Positions 1-28,631 of a DNA stretch of 64,000 nt are shown piece after piece (the first letter of the stretch is position 1; the number at the start of each line of letters is the position of its first letter). The DNA is taken from assembly GCA_000720845.1 (NCBI GenBank), contig JODU01000021.1, positions 91,202-155,201 of the forward strand, given 5' to 3'. Position numbers and translations under genes: made by a program. The DNA comes from Kitasatospora aureofaciens. GTDB lineage: Bacteria; Actinomycetota; Actinomycetes; Streptomycetales; Streptomycetaceae. The notes below the pieces were generated by a model that had not been told where the DNA came from, did no database searches, and saw only the letters and a program-made list of their open reading frames with translations.

Positions 1-20752
<20,752 letters not shown>

Positions 20753-20756
<4 letters not shown>

Positions 20757-22423
20757 GGCGTGGCTTCCCCCTCGTGTCCGAGCCGGCGGACGGCGTCCTC
20801 GCGCAGCCGGGTCCGGTCCGTCTTCCCATGGGCGTTCAGTGGTGCCTCGGGCAGCCACCACAGGTGTCGGGGCAGCATGTAGGGCGGCAGCCGGTCGGCG
20901 AGCCGTTCGGCCAGGTGCGTGGTGTCGGGTTCGGCGTCGCCGAGCCGTTCGGCCAGGTGCGTGGTGTCGGGTTCGGCGTCGCCGAGCAGGTAGCCGACGA
21001 GCCGGGTGCCGCCGGGCGCAGAGAGCGCGAACACGACGGCGTCGGTGCCGGACGCGTCGCGCAGGGCCGCCTCCACCTCGCCGACCTCCACCCGGTAGCC
21101 GTTGACCTTCACCTGGGCGTCCGTGCGGCCGAGGTGGACGAAGCCGTGCGGGGTGGCGCGCACCTGGTCCCCGGTGCGGTACCAGCGCCGGCCGCCGTGC
21201 TCCAGGAACCGGCCCGCGTTCTGGGCGGGTTCGAGGTAGCCGCGGAACATCTGGGGTCCGGTCATGACGAGTTCGCCGGTGCCGTCGGCGGGCGAGCCGT
21301 CCGGGCCGAGGAGCATCGCCTCCATCCCGGTGTTCGCGACGCCGATCGGTACAGTGGCGCCGTACCCCGGGTCGGACAGGTCCTGGCCGGGATGCCAGCG
21401 GAACGCGGTGCAGGCGATGGTCAGTTCGGTGGGGCCGTAGATGTTGTCGAGGACGCCGTCGGGCGCGGCGCGCTGCCAGTAGCGTGCGGTGTCCACGTGC
21501 AGGGGCTCACCGGCGAACACGGACTGGCGCAGGCCGGCGAGGCTCCCGGGGGCGAGCCGGTCGGCACGCTGCAGGCCGCGGGCGAGGCTGGGGGTGCTGT
21601 GCCAGACGGTCAGTCCGTACCGGCGCACCCAGCGGGCCGGGTCCAGGGCCTGGAGCCGGGACAGGACGCACACGCACGCCCCACCGGCCCAGGCCGGGAA
21701 GATGTCGCACATGGCCAGGTCGAAGGTGGTCTCGTGGACCTGGCTGAACCGGTCCTCGGGCCGCACGCCGTAGCGGGAGAGCGAGGCGGCGAGGAACGCC
21801 GAGACGTTCCCGTGGCTGACGGGCACGCCCTTCGGGGTGCCGGTGGAGCCGGAGGTGAAGAGGATGTAGGCGAGGTCGTCGGGCGTCCCCGCGGGTGGCC
21901 GCCGGCCGGGCCCGGCGCCGGGCTCGGACAGTTCCTCCGCCGTCAGGACGCGGGCACCGCCGACGGCACTGGGCAGCTTCGCGGGCAGGGCGGTGCGGTG
22001 CGTACCCGGGGCCAGGGCGACGTGGACGGGTGCGGACTCCACGAGGCGGGCCGTCTGCGCCGCCGCGTCCGGGGCGGCGATCACGGCACCGCAGCCCGCG
22101 GCCCGCAGTACGGCGGCGTTGCGGGCCACCGGGTTCTCCGGGTTCAGCGGTACGGCGGGGGCGCCGGCGTGGAGAGCGGCGAGCAGGCCGATGTACGCCT
22201 CGGGGGTCTTGGCGGCGAGCACGGCCACCGGTGCGCCCGGCTCGGCGGCCGCGACGACCGCGGCGGCCCAGGTGCGGGCGAGCGCGTCGACCTCGGTGTA
22301 GGTCCAGTGGCGGTCGAGGATGCGCAGGGCGGGGCCGTCGGGGTTGCGGGCGAGGCCGTCGGCGAACCAGTCCTGGAGCATCCTGGCGGCACCCGGCCGG
22401 GTGCCCGGCGCGCCGGGCGTCAC
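20753..22423 (-). CDS. Stand-alone adenylation enzyme (amino-acid:carrier ligase, LnmQ/DltA-like)
   Basis: A 556-residue AMP-forming ligase with the P-loop LFTSGSTGTPKG, YGPTELT, YRTGDQV and a C-terminal lysine region. It should activate an amino acid and load a carrier protein to start the assembly line. Its arrangement (FDLAMCDIF, WHSTPS, FAGEPL) looks closer to D-alanine ligases than to modular NRPS A domains, and leinamycin LnmQ activates D-Ala. The substrate here is unproven, likely a small amino acid. The GTG start at 22423 overlaps the stop of the upstream carrier gene, and its own stop overlaps the PKS start, so carrier, ligase and PKS are translationally coupled. An exact 42-bp tandem duplication adds a second GDAEPDTTHLAERL block in the C-terminal subdomain. 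Confidence 0.9.
20899..20982. repeat. Exact 42-bp tandem duplication inside the adenylation gene
   Basis: Two identical 42-bp units (20899-20940 and 20941-20982). The frame is preserved, duplicating 14 residues in the mobile C-terminal subdomain. The lack of any difference between copies suggests a recent event or an assembly artefact. Confidence 0.93.
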
Positions 22424-22674
22424 CGGTCCGCCAGACAGCCGCTGACCACACGCCACAGGTCGGCCGGGGTGGCGAAGCTGGCCGGGGCCAGGGCTCCGTC
22501 GGGGAACTCGATGCCGTAGGCGTCCTCCAGCCGGGCGGACAGTCCGACCATGCCGAGGGAGTCCAGGCCGTGTGCGGGCAGCGGGACGTCGGCGCGCAGC
22601 TCAGCGGTCGGGGGGTAGTCGGTGAGTGCGGCCCTGACCAGCTTCTCGAAGGTCTCGTCCCAGTTCGTCGCCAC
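22420..22674 (-). CDS. Stand-alone peptidyl/acyl carrier protein (LnmP-like)
   Basis: An 84-residue carrier protein with the phosphopantetheine motif HGLDSLGMVG. The GTG at 22674 (VATNWDETFEK) is chosen because it gives the normal carrier length and has a GAGG just upstream; longer readings to 22875 have Arg/Thr-rich, non-coding composition. It is the first gene of the operon leading to the adenylation enzyme and the terminal PKS, and is presumably loaded by that enzyme, as LnmP is by LnmQ. The NRPS protein encoded at 52772 also starts with a carrier domain, so which one takes the starter residue is open. Confidence 0.85.
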   Translation of the reverse strand: MATNWDETFEKLVRAALTDYPPTAELRADVPLPAHGLDSLGMVGLSARLEDAYGIEFPDGALAPASFATPADLWRVVSGCLADR

Positions 22675-22989
22675 GGTGCGCCTCGTCCTTCTTGTCGTCG
22701 CCAGGGTGGTGCCGGTGTGCCGGGTGGTCCGTATCGCCGTGCACGCGCGCGGCCGGTTCCGGGAACGGCGCGGAATGGGCGTGCGGGCCCGTTCGAGAGA
22801 AATGCTGCGCGGGGATGCTAACGACGGAATTTCCGTCGCCGCAAGGGCGTCCGGGTAGTTTTTCGGCGTGCGCACTATTGAGCAGAATTCCGGCCCGTAA
22901 AGAGCGGACCATCTGGGTTCTTCTTTTTGTTTTCAGGCCCCGGGAATCGGAAGCTCGGCGGCGCCCCTCGCCACAGGAGGACGTCACGC
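22675..22989. other. 315-bp divergent intergenic region
   Basis: It separates the carrier>A>PKS operon (minus) from the plus-strand pair starting at 22990. The middle (22800-22930) is clearly more AT-rich than its surroundings and holds the shared operator copy at 22868-22884. A good ribosome site (AGGAGG) precedes the ATG at 22990. I could not place -35/-10 boxes with confidence. Confidence 0.6.
22868..22884. promoter_or_regulatory. Cluster operator copy 1
   Basis: On the minus strand it reads CTGCTCAATAGTGCGCA (N4 = ATAG; the heptamer's C pairs with G at 22885). It lies about 105 bp upstream of the plus-strand gene at 22990 and about 195 bp upstream of the carrier gene. It shares the invariant CTGCTCA half with four other cluster promoter regions. 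Confidence 0.7.
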
Positions 22990-25044
22990 ATGCCGCAACG
23001 GGTGCTGATCGCCGGTACGTCGCCGCTCCTCGCCGGCCGGCTCGCCGCCCGTTGCCTGGCGGCCGCGGATGGTGCCGCCGGCACCGAGGTGGTCCTGCTT
23101 TCCGTCGTCCGGTCCCGTCCCGGGGCGCCCGCTCCGGGACGGGAGGAGCTGGCCGGGCTCGTGGCGGAAAGCGGCAGCGGGGCCGAAGGGCCGGACGGGC
23201 TCGACGCGCGGCGGCTGACCGTGGTGTGTGCAGAGCCGGACGGCGTGGACGCCGAGCTGAAGACCTGGCCGGCGGAGCAGGTGTGGTGCGTGGTGCCGGG
23301 CTGGGACCGGTCGCAGGCCCGTGGGGCACGCGCGGACGCCGCGCTGGCCGGCTCGCTGCTCGCCGCGCTGCCCGGCCTCGGGGCCCGCCGCTATGTGCAG
23401 GTGGGCCAGGACCCGGCGCCGGACGACGGCCGGGCGCAGCGGTCCTGCCGGGACCTGGAACGGATGGCCGTGGAGGCGTGCCTGGACGCCGGGGTGTCCT
23501 GGCGGATGCTGCGCACGGCGCCGGTGGTGGACGCGCGGGCCCCGGCGCTGGGTGAGTGCCCGCCGGGCGCCCACCGGTTGCTGTGGGCGCTGGACTCGGT
23601 GCGCGCGGAGGTGGCGGACCGGGTGCCCGACTGGTTCGAGCGGCAACCGCTGCGGGTGGCCGGTGTGGCGGGTCTCGGCCTGCCCCTGCTGACCGCGGAA
23701 CGGGCTGCCGGGGAACTCTGGCGGGCCGGCGCGCCCGGGGACCTGCCCGACGGCTTCTCCTCGGTGCCCCGGCCCGCCCCGGTCCCGCTGACCGACGTGC
23801 TCGCCCGGGCCGGCGCGGTGCACGGCATCGACGTCCGCCCGGTGCCGGACCGCGCGGCGTTCAACGCCGTCGACCGGCTCCTGGACCTCCGCCTGACCGA
23901 CGTACGCCGTCAGGCGGTACGCCTGTGCGGGACGGACGAGGACACGGACTCGGACACGGACACCACCGCGACCGCGACCGCGGAGGCTCCGCTGCCGCCT
24001 CCCGCCGACGGGACCGCCCCCTCGAAGGGCGCCCCCTCCCTCTCCCCCGCCGGGCAGTGGGAGCTGTTCGGCGCGGTCCGGGCCGCTCGGGCGTCGCCGG
24101 ACGCGGCGCCGGGCACGGATGGTGGTCTGCGGCGGCGCGTCGTGGACGTGGCGGGGCGGCCGCTGGTGCTGTTCGAGGGCGGGACCGGCGAGGGTCCGCC
24201 CCTCCTGGTGCTGAACGCGCTCGGGCAGGGACCGGGCTTCCTGACCCGGCTGTGCGCCCACCTGGCCCCGCACCACCGCGTCGTCACCTGGCAGGTGCGC
24301 GGCACCGAGCGGGAGGATCCCGCCTGGGGGACCCGGCACCAGCTCGACGACATCGACGCGGTGCTGGAGGCCGTCGGCGCCGAGCGCGCCCATCTCCTCG
24401 GCTGGTGCACCGGCGCCAAGATCGCCACCGCCTTCCAGCAGCACCGTCCGGAGGCCGTCGCCTCCCTGGTGTTCCTGAACGCCACGTTCCGGCAGAACGA
24501 CCGCTGGGACGGCATGGACACCAAGTACGAGTCCGATCTGGCGGCGGTGTGCCGCGCGCTGGACCGCAGGCCGCAGAAGGCCGCGTGGATGCTGGACCTG
24601 CTGGCCCCGGGCGCCGCGGGCGGCTCGGGCAGCCCCGGCGCCCGGGACGCGGGGGTGCTCGGGGTGCTGAGCCGGGCACTCGCCGACGAGGTGCGGCGGC
24701 CCTTCCGGGACGCCGAGGTGCTCGTGCGGTACGCCCGTCAGCTCATGGATCTGTGGCGGCTCGACTCCGCGGCGCAGGCGCCCCGGGTGGCCGTGCCGAC
24801 GCTGTTCGTCTGCTCGGAGTTCGACGGCATCTCCTCTCCCGCCCGGGCCCGCGAGGCCGCGCGCTGCTTCCCGCACGCCCGGTACGCGGAACTGGCCGTC
24901 GCCGGTCACTACGCGCCGCACGACCGCCCCGTCCTGGTGGCGGAGCTGATCACGGAGTTCGTCCGCGCGCCGCGGGAGGTCGCCGATCTCGTGCGGTACG
25001 CGGAGATCACCTGGCACATCGACACGGAAGGAACTGCGCGGTGA
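22990..25044 (+). CDS. Fusion of a Rossmann/NmrA-like domain with an alpha/beta-hydrolase carrying a cysteine nucleophile
   Basis: 684 residues; ATG at 22990 preceded by AGGAGG. Residues 1-300 begin with VLIAGTSPLLAGRL, which looks like a dinucleotide-binding Rossmann start of the NmrA/extended-SDR type, although the glycine pattern is loose. Residues 375-670 form an alpha/beta hydrolase (LLVLNALGQGPGFL, HLLGWCTGAKIA, VCSEFDGISSP, VAGHYAPHD). The nucleophile elbow is G-W-C-T-G, so Cys473 replaces the usual Ser, as in dienelactone hydrolases. A low-complexity Asp/Thr/Ala linker joins the halves. It is translationally coupled to the methyltransferase gene and divergent from the PKS operon across an operator copy. 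It could act on a carrier-bound or released intermediate; the reaction is unknown. Confidence 0.75.
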   Translation: MPQRVLIAGTSPLLAGRLAARCLAAADGAAGTEVVLLSVVRSRPGAPAPGREELAGLVAESGSGAEGPDGLDARRLTVVCAEPDGVDAELKTWPAEQVWCVVPGWDRSQARGARADAALAGSLLAALPGLGARRYVQVGQDPAPDDGRAQRSCRDLERMAVEACLDAGVSWRMLRTAPVVDARAPALGECPPGAHRLLWALDSVRAEVADRVPDWFERQPLRVAGVAGLGLPLLTAERAAGELWRAGAPGDLPDGFSSVPRPAPVPLTDVLARAGAVHGIDVRPVPDRAAFNAVDRLLDLRLTDVRRQAVRLCGTDEDTDSDTDTTATATAEAPLPPPADGTAPSKGAPSLSPAGQWELFGAVRAARASPDAAPGTDGGLRRRVVDVAGRPLVLFEGGTGEGPPLLVLNALGQGPGFLTRLCAHLAPHHRVVTWQVRGTEREDPAWGTRHQLDDIDAVLEAVGAERAHLLGWCTGAKIATAFQQHRPEAVASLVFLNATFRQNDRWDGMDTKYESDLAAVCRALDRRPQKAAWMLDLLAPGAAGGSGSPGARDAGVLGVLSRALADEVRRPFRDAEVLVRYARQLMDLWRLDSAAQAPRVAVPTLFVCSEFDGISSPARAREAARCFPHARYAELAVAGHYAPHDRPVLVAELITEFVRAPREVADLVRYAEITWHIDTEGTAR

Positions 25045-25787
25045 CCGAGGCCAAGGCCTTCGACCGGGTCGCGGACGACTACGACCGGATGCGGGGCGGA
25101 ATGGAACGCGGCAGACAGGCCGCGGCACAGCTGGCCGGGGACCTGGCTCCGGGCCCGGTGCTCGAGGTGGGCGTCGGCACGGGAATCGTGGCGGCGGGAC
25201 TTGCCGAACTGGGCCACGACGTGCGCGGCGTCGACGTGTCGCCGCCGATGCTGGCACGGGCGGCCGAACGGCTCCCGGGGCGGGTCTGCGTGGGGGACGC
25301 GAGGGCGCTGCCGTTCGCCGACGCCAGCTTCGACAACGTGGTGTTCACCCACGTCCTGCACCTCGTCGGGGACATGCCCCGGGCGTTGCGCGAGACGGCG
25401 CGGGTGCTGCGCCCCGGGGGGCGGCTGCTCGCGGTGCACGGCGATCCCGCCGCCGATCCGGACGAGCTGGTCGCCGTACTGGACCGGCTGGCGGTGCTGC
25501 AGCCGCGGCGCCCCGACACGCCCGAGGGCCTCGACGCGGCGGCGCGGGAGGTGGGGCTGGAGCGGCTGCGGCACGAGTTCGCCGCCGACTACGAGCGGGC
25601 CACGACCCCCCGGCAGCTCCTGGAGAGCCTGGAGCGCCGGCTGCCGCCGTACCTGTGGGACGTCGACGACGACACCTGGGCACGGGTCGTCGAGCCCGCG
25701 CTGGCCGCCCTGCAGGCCCTGCCCGACCAGGACCGTCCCCGGGTGCAGCAGTGGCGCGTGCACCGCAGCGTGTACGTCAGGAGCTGA
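25041..25787 (+). CDS. SAM-dependent class I methyltransferase
   Basis: 248 residues starting at the GTG that overlaps the previous stop (GTGA). Motif I is LEVGVGTGIVAAGL, followed by VRGVDVSPPML and an acidic GDARALPFADASFD loop. That is the Methyltransf_11/25 layout of small-molecule methyltransferases. Coupling to the fusion gene upstream suggests a joint tailoring step. Whether it methylates O, N, C or the thiol generated by the SH domain cannot be read from sequence. Confidence 0.85.
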   Translation: MTEAKAFDRVADDYDRMRGGMERGRQAAAQLAGDLAPGPVLEVGVGTGIVAAGLAELGHDVRGVDVSPPMLARAAERLPGRVCVGDARALPFADASFDNVVFTHVLHLVGDMPRALRETARVLRPGGRLLAVHGDPAADPDELVAVLDRLAVLQPRRPDTPEGLDAAAREVGLERLRHEFAADYERATTPRQLLESLERRLPPYLWDVDDDTWARVVEPALAALQALPDQDRPRVQQWRVHRSVYVRS

Positions 25788-25797
25788 GCCGCCGCGT

Positions 25798-25825
25798 CCC
25801 CGGCCCGGCGGTGTCCGGACCGGGG
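25798..25825. terminator. Possible bidirectional terminator between convergent genes
   Basis: CCCCGG (25798-25803) pairs with CCGGGG (25820-25825), with additional partial pairing inside. It lies in the 55-bp gap between the methyltransferase stop and the convergent PIG-L gene. There is no T-tract, as is common in Streptomyces. Confidence 0.35.
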
Positions 25826-25842
25826 GCGTTGGGCCCGGCGGG

Positions 25843-26559
25843 TCAGCGCGGTATGAGTTCGAAGGCGATCGCCGGACGGCCGCCGAAGCGCGCCCCCATC
25901 GCCTGGGCCAGGCCCAGCAGCGGACCGCGGACGTCGGTGACGGGCGGCTGCATGGCCGCCAGGTAGCTGGCGTGGGCCTCCAGCGAGGCCACCGCCCGGT
26001 CGATGTGGTCGGTGACGTCCACGGCGTGGGTCGGCTTGGGCGAGTTGGAGACCGCCACGTAGCGGACGCCCTGCCAGGGGCCGGGGCCGTCCTCGGGGAA
26101 GATCCAGCGGTTGGCCGCGTCGCCCACCGCGTCGAGCAGGGCGCGGCCGGTGTTGCGGTGGTCCGGCGAGTTCCAGCGTCCCGTCGACGTGTGGTCGTGG
26201 TGGCAGAAGCCGAGGACCAGCTCGGGACGGTGCCGGCGGATCGCGGCGGCGAACTCGCGGCGCAGCTCGGCGGAGTACTCGATCCGGCCGTCGGGGTGGT
26301 CGAGGAACTCCACTCCGGCCGCTCCCACCACGGCCGCACTGGCCCGCTGCTCCGCCTCGCGGACCTCGGCGGCCTTCTCGGGCGCCATCGAGTCGATGCC
26401 GGCCTCACCCCGGCTGGCCACCAGGTAGGCGACCGACTTCCCGGCCGCGGTCCAGCGCGCCACGGCGCCCGCCGCGCCGAATTCCATGTCGTCGGGATGC
26501 GCCACCACGGCGAGGGCGCGGGTCCAGTCCTCGGGCATTTCCTGGAATTCATCGGTCAT
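25843..26559 (-). CDS. PIG-L / LmbE-family zinc deacetylase
   Basis: 238 residues; ATG at 26559. It has the family's metal-binding AHPDDMEFG near the N-terminus and a later SPDHRNTG segment. Members deacetylate N-acetylglucosaminyl groups (MshB, BshB) or cleave mycothiol S-conjugates (Mca). This one is shorter than MshB or Mca and cannot be assigned to either. Its promoter region contains an operator copy shared with the PKS operons, so it is probably part of the cluster. A thiol-related role, for example detoxifying a thiol-reactive product or trimming a glycosyl-thiol conjugate, is attractive but inferred. Confidence 0.85.
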   Translation of the reverse strand: MTDEFQEMPEDWTRALAVVAHPDDMEFGAAGAVARWTAAGKSVAYLVASRGEAGIDSMAPEKAAEVREAEQRASAAVVGAAGVEFLDHPDGRIEYSAELRREFAAAIRRHRPELVLGFCHHDHTSTGRWNSPDHRNTGRALLDAVGDAANRWIFPEDGPGPWQGVRYVAVSNSPKPTHAVDVTDHIDRAVASLEAHASYLAAMQPPVTDVRGPLLGLAQAMGARFGGRPAIAFELIPR

Positions 26560-26618
26560 GCCTCGAAGATAACAGCGCGCTTTCCTGTCCCGGTACCCCG
26601 GAATTGCCTTTCTCTGCA

Positions 26619-26636
26619 TCGCTCAAAAGTGAGCAG
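26619..26636. promoter_or_regulatory. Cluster operator copy 2
   Basis: Minus-strand reading CTGCTCACTTTTGAGCG. The inner GCTCA-AAAG-TGAGC is a perfect 5-4-5 inverted repeat. It sits 60 bp from the PIG-L start and about 94 bp from the DUF3224-like start. Seventeen bases (GGATCTGCTCACTTTTG) are identical to the copy at 44258-44274. Confidence 0.72.
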
Positions 26637-26728
26637 ATCCAGCGGTAATCAGGCGCGAGAATCCGGCTGATCCCCGTCGGCAGTCCGGCCACCGGTTCGC
26701 CGAGGTACCGCGAGCGAGAGGACAGCAC

Positions 26729-27130
26729 ATGCAGTCGACCAGCACCATGACCTGGGATCCCTGGCAGCCCGCGCCCTACCAGCAGACGGAGGGTGCTCCG
26801 CTGCTGCTGCACGGCCAGGTGGCCAACCACTACCGGGGGCAGATCGAGGGCGAGGGCGTCCAGCAGGTCCTCATCGCCCTGTCGCCCGACGGGGCGAGTG
26901 TGTTCACGGCGCTGGAACGGGTGACGGGCCGGATCGGCGACCGCAGCGGCAGCTTCGTCCTCCAGGTCACCGGTACCACCGGCGGGGGCACGGCCAAGGC
27001 CACCCTGGAGGTGCTGGAGGGTTCCGGAACGGGCGGGTTGGCCGGTTTGCGCGGGACCGGCACCTACTTCTGCGACAACCCGGGTCCGGACGGTCACGCG
27101 GCGATCGCGTTGGACCACTCCTTCGAGTAG
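26729..27130 (+). CDS. DUF3224-like small protein
   Basis: 133 residues, starting at ATG 26729. It is rich in beta-strand-forming, Gly/Thr-rich segments (GQVANHYRGQIEGEGVQQ, GSFVLQVTGTTGGGTAKATL, GLRGTGTY), the pattern of the DUF3224 family of small single-domain proteins. There is no signal peptide or membrane segment. It is divergent from the PIG-L gene with an operator copy between. Function is unknown; many family members sit outside biosynthetic clusters, so its role in the pathway rests on the shared operator. Confidence 0.7.
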   Translation: MQSTSTMTWDPWQPAPYQQTEGAPLLLHGQVANHYRGQIEGEGVQQVLIALSPDGASVFTALERVTGRIGDRSGSFVLQVTGTTGGGTAKATLEVLEGSGTGGLAGLRGTGTYFCDNPGPDGHAAIALDHSFE

Positions 27131-27243
27131 TCCCGGCGATCCGCGTGCGCCCGCACCGGTGAGGGCCTAGGCTCGCGAACGCCGGAGGTGCACGCGGAGG
27201 TTGCACGCCGAGACGATCATCGTCCTGAGGAAGGAAACCTTTC

Positions 27244-27609
27244 ATGTCCCCCATTGGGCAGCTGGCAGCGGTCACCCTCGACGCGCCGGACCCGAAGGCT
27301 CTGGCCGAGTTCTACAGCGCCGTCACCGGCTATCAGACGCTCTTCGCGAGCGAGGACTTCGCCTACATCGGTACCGCCGACGGTTCGAGCCGCATCGGGT
27401 TCCAGCGGGTCCAGAGCCTGAAGCAGCCCTCCTGGCCCGGTGACGACAAGCAGATGCACCTCGACTTCAGCGTCAGCGACCTGGACGAGTCGGTGGAGCG
27501 GCTGACCTCCCTGGGGGCCACCAAGCCGGACCACCAGCCGGGCGGCGAGAAGTGGGTCGTCCTGATCGACCCGGCCGGTCACCCGTTCTGCGTCACCACC
27601 ATGGCCTGA
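27244..27609 (+). CDS. VOC / glyoxalase-fold protein
   Basis: 121 residues; ATG at 27244 with a strong AGGAAGGAAA upstream. Both beta-alpha-beta-beta-beta halves of the vicinal-oxygen-chelate fold are visible: LAAVTLDAPDPKALAEFY near the start, and MHLDFSVSDLDESVERL then VVLIDPAGHPFC towards the end. Such proteins can be metallo-enzymes or drug-binding resistance proteins (bleomycin-binding type). No operator copy precedes it. It may be read through from the DUF3224-like gene or have its own promoter in the 113-bp gap. Cluster membership is uncertain. Confidence 0.8.
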   Translation: MSPIGQLAAVTLDAPDPKALAEFYSAVTGYQTLFASEDFAYIGTADGSSRIGFQRVQSLKQPSWPGDDKQMHLDFSVSDLDESVERLTSLGATKPDHQPGGEKWVVLIDPAGHPFCVTTMA

Positions 27610-27630
27610 CGCCGGCCCCGCCGGACAACG

Positions 27631-27672
27631 CGAGGAGGCCGCGGCACTCACCCGAGTGCCGCGGCCTCCTCG
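27631..27672. terminator. Strong bidirectional terminator
   Basis: Perfect 19-bp inverted repeat (CGAGGAGGCCGCGGCACTC and its complement) around the 4-nt loop ACCC. It lies between the convergent VOC gene and the end of the long PKS operon. Confidence 0.9.
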
Positions 27673-27679
27673 TGCGCCC

Positions 27680-28612
27680 TCAGTCCGCCCAGTACTGCGG
27701 CGTCAGGCAGCCGTCGTTCCCGCTGCCCTCCAGCATCAGGCTGTCCCAGCGCCCACCGCCCTGCTCCTTGGGCACCCAGTCCTGCATGTACGTGGCACGC
27801 GGCGCCGCGGGGTCGGTGCGGGCGTCGATGCCCATCAGCTTGTACATCGTGCCCAGCGATTTCATGTGGATGAGGAAGTGCATCCGCTCCATGGTCCCGA
27901 ACAGTTCCTCGAAGACCAGCGCGGTGGCGTCCCCGTCGGCGTTCAGGTTGGTGTTCTCGGCGACCGTGCGGGCGAACAGGCGGGCCTCGGCCCGGTACTT
28001 GTAGCTGAAGTCGACCACGCGGTGCATGATCACCCCGGCGGTGGCCGTGTTGAGGAGCCGGTCGGCGGGGACGGCGGTCTGATGGTGCGCCGGCTGCACC
28101 TCGAACCAGGGCTCGTCCCGGTCGGCGGCCAGCGGACTCATCGACGGGTCCTGGGCCATGGTCTGGGTGGCGGTGCCGAACATCCCCCAGCGGTGCGGCA
28201 GCATCATCGTCTCCCGCACGCTGCCGGGCACGAACGCGGCCTGCCACGCGTCGGCCTGGTGCTGCGAGACATGGCCGCCGAGCACCCCGTCCCGGAAGTC
28301 GCGGGGACCGCCCATGTGCAGCAGGCGCTCGTAGTCCTCCAGGGACCGGAAGTGGATCAGCCAGTGCAGACGGTCCTTGACACCGAAGGTCTCCTCGTAG
28401 ACGAACACGGTCGCGAGGCCGGGATGCTTGGTGTTGACGAACTCCGCTGCCTCACGGGCCAGCCGGCGCGCGCTGTCGCCCTGGCCGGCGGCTATCTGCG
28501 CGACCCGCTCCACGACGACCCCGGCGTTCGCCGAGTGCAGGATCCGGTCGGTGGGCTGCGTGGTCTGGTGCCGGGCGGGCGGAACACCGGGCGTGCCGCT
28601 GTCCAGGGTCAT
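27680..28612 (-). CDS. Duplicated-domain protein A (possibly DUF6039 family), function unknown
   Basis: 310 residues; ATG at 28612 preceded by GAGGAG. It has two homologous halves, each with a conserved core: YEETFGVKDRLHWLIH in the first and FEELFGTMERMHFLIH in the second. Each half is preceded by an LHSANAG- or LNTATAG-like strand. It is paralogous to the gene at 30930-31829, and the two flank a trans-acting AT/ER gene in one operon. No catalytic motif is recognisable. From memory such proteins occur in actinomycete trans-AT PKS clusters and may be labelled DUF6039; the label needs checking. It is the last gene of the operon, before a strong terminator. Confidence 0.75.
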   Translation of the reverse strand: MTLDSGTPGVPPARHQTTQPTDRILHSANAGVVVERVAQIAAGQGDSARRLAREAAEFVNTKHPGLATVFVYEETFGVKDRLHWLIHFRSLEDYERLLHMGGPRDFRDGVLGGHVSQHQADAWQAAFVPGSVRETMMLPHRWGMFGTATQTMAQDPSMSPLAADRDEPWFEVQPAHHQTAVPADRLLNTATAGVIMHRVVDFSYKYRAEARLFARTVAENTNLNADGDATALVFEELFGTMERMHFLIHMKSLGTMYKLMGIDARTDPAAPRATYMQDWVPKEQGGGRWDSLMLEGSGNDGCLTPQYWAD

Positions 28613-28631
28613 GTCGCTCTCCTCGTGTGTG

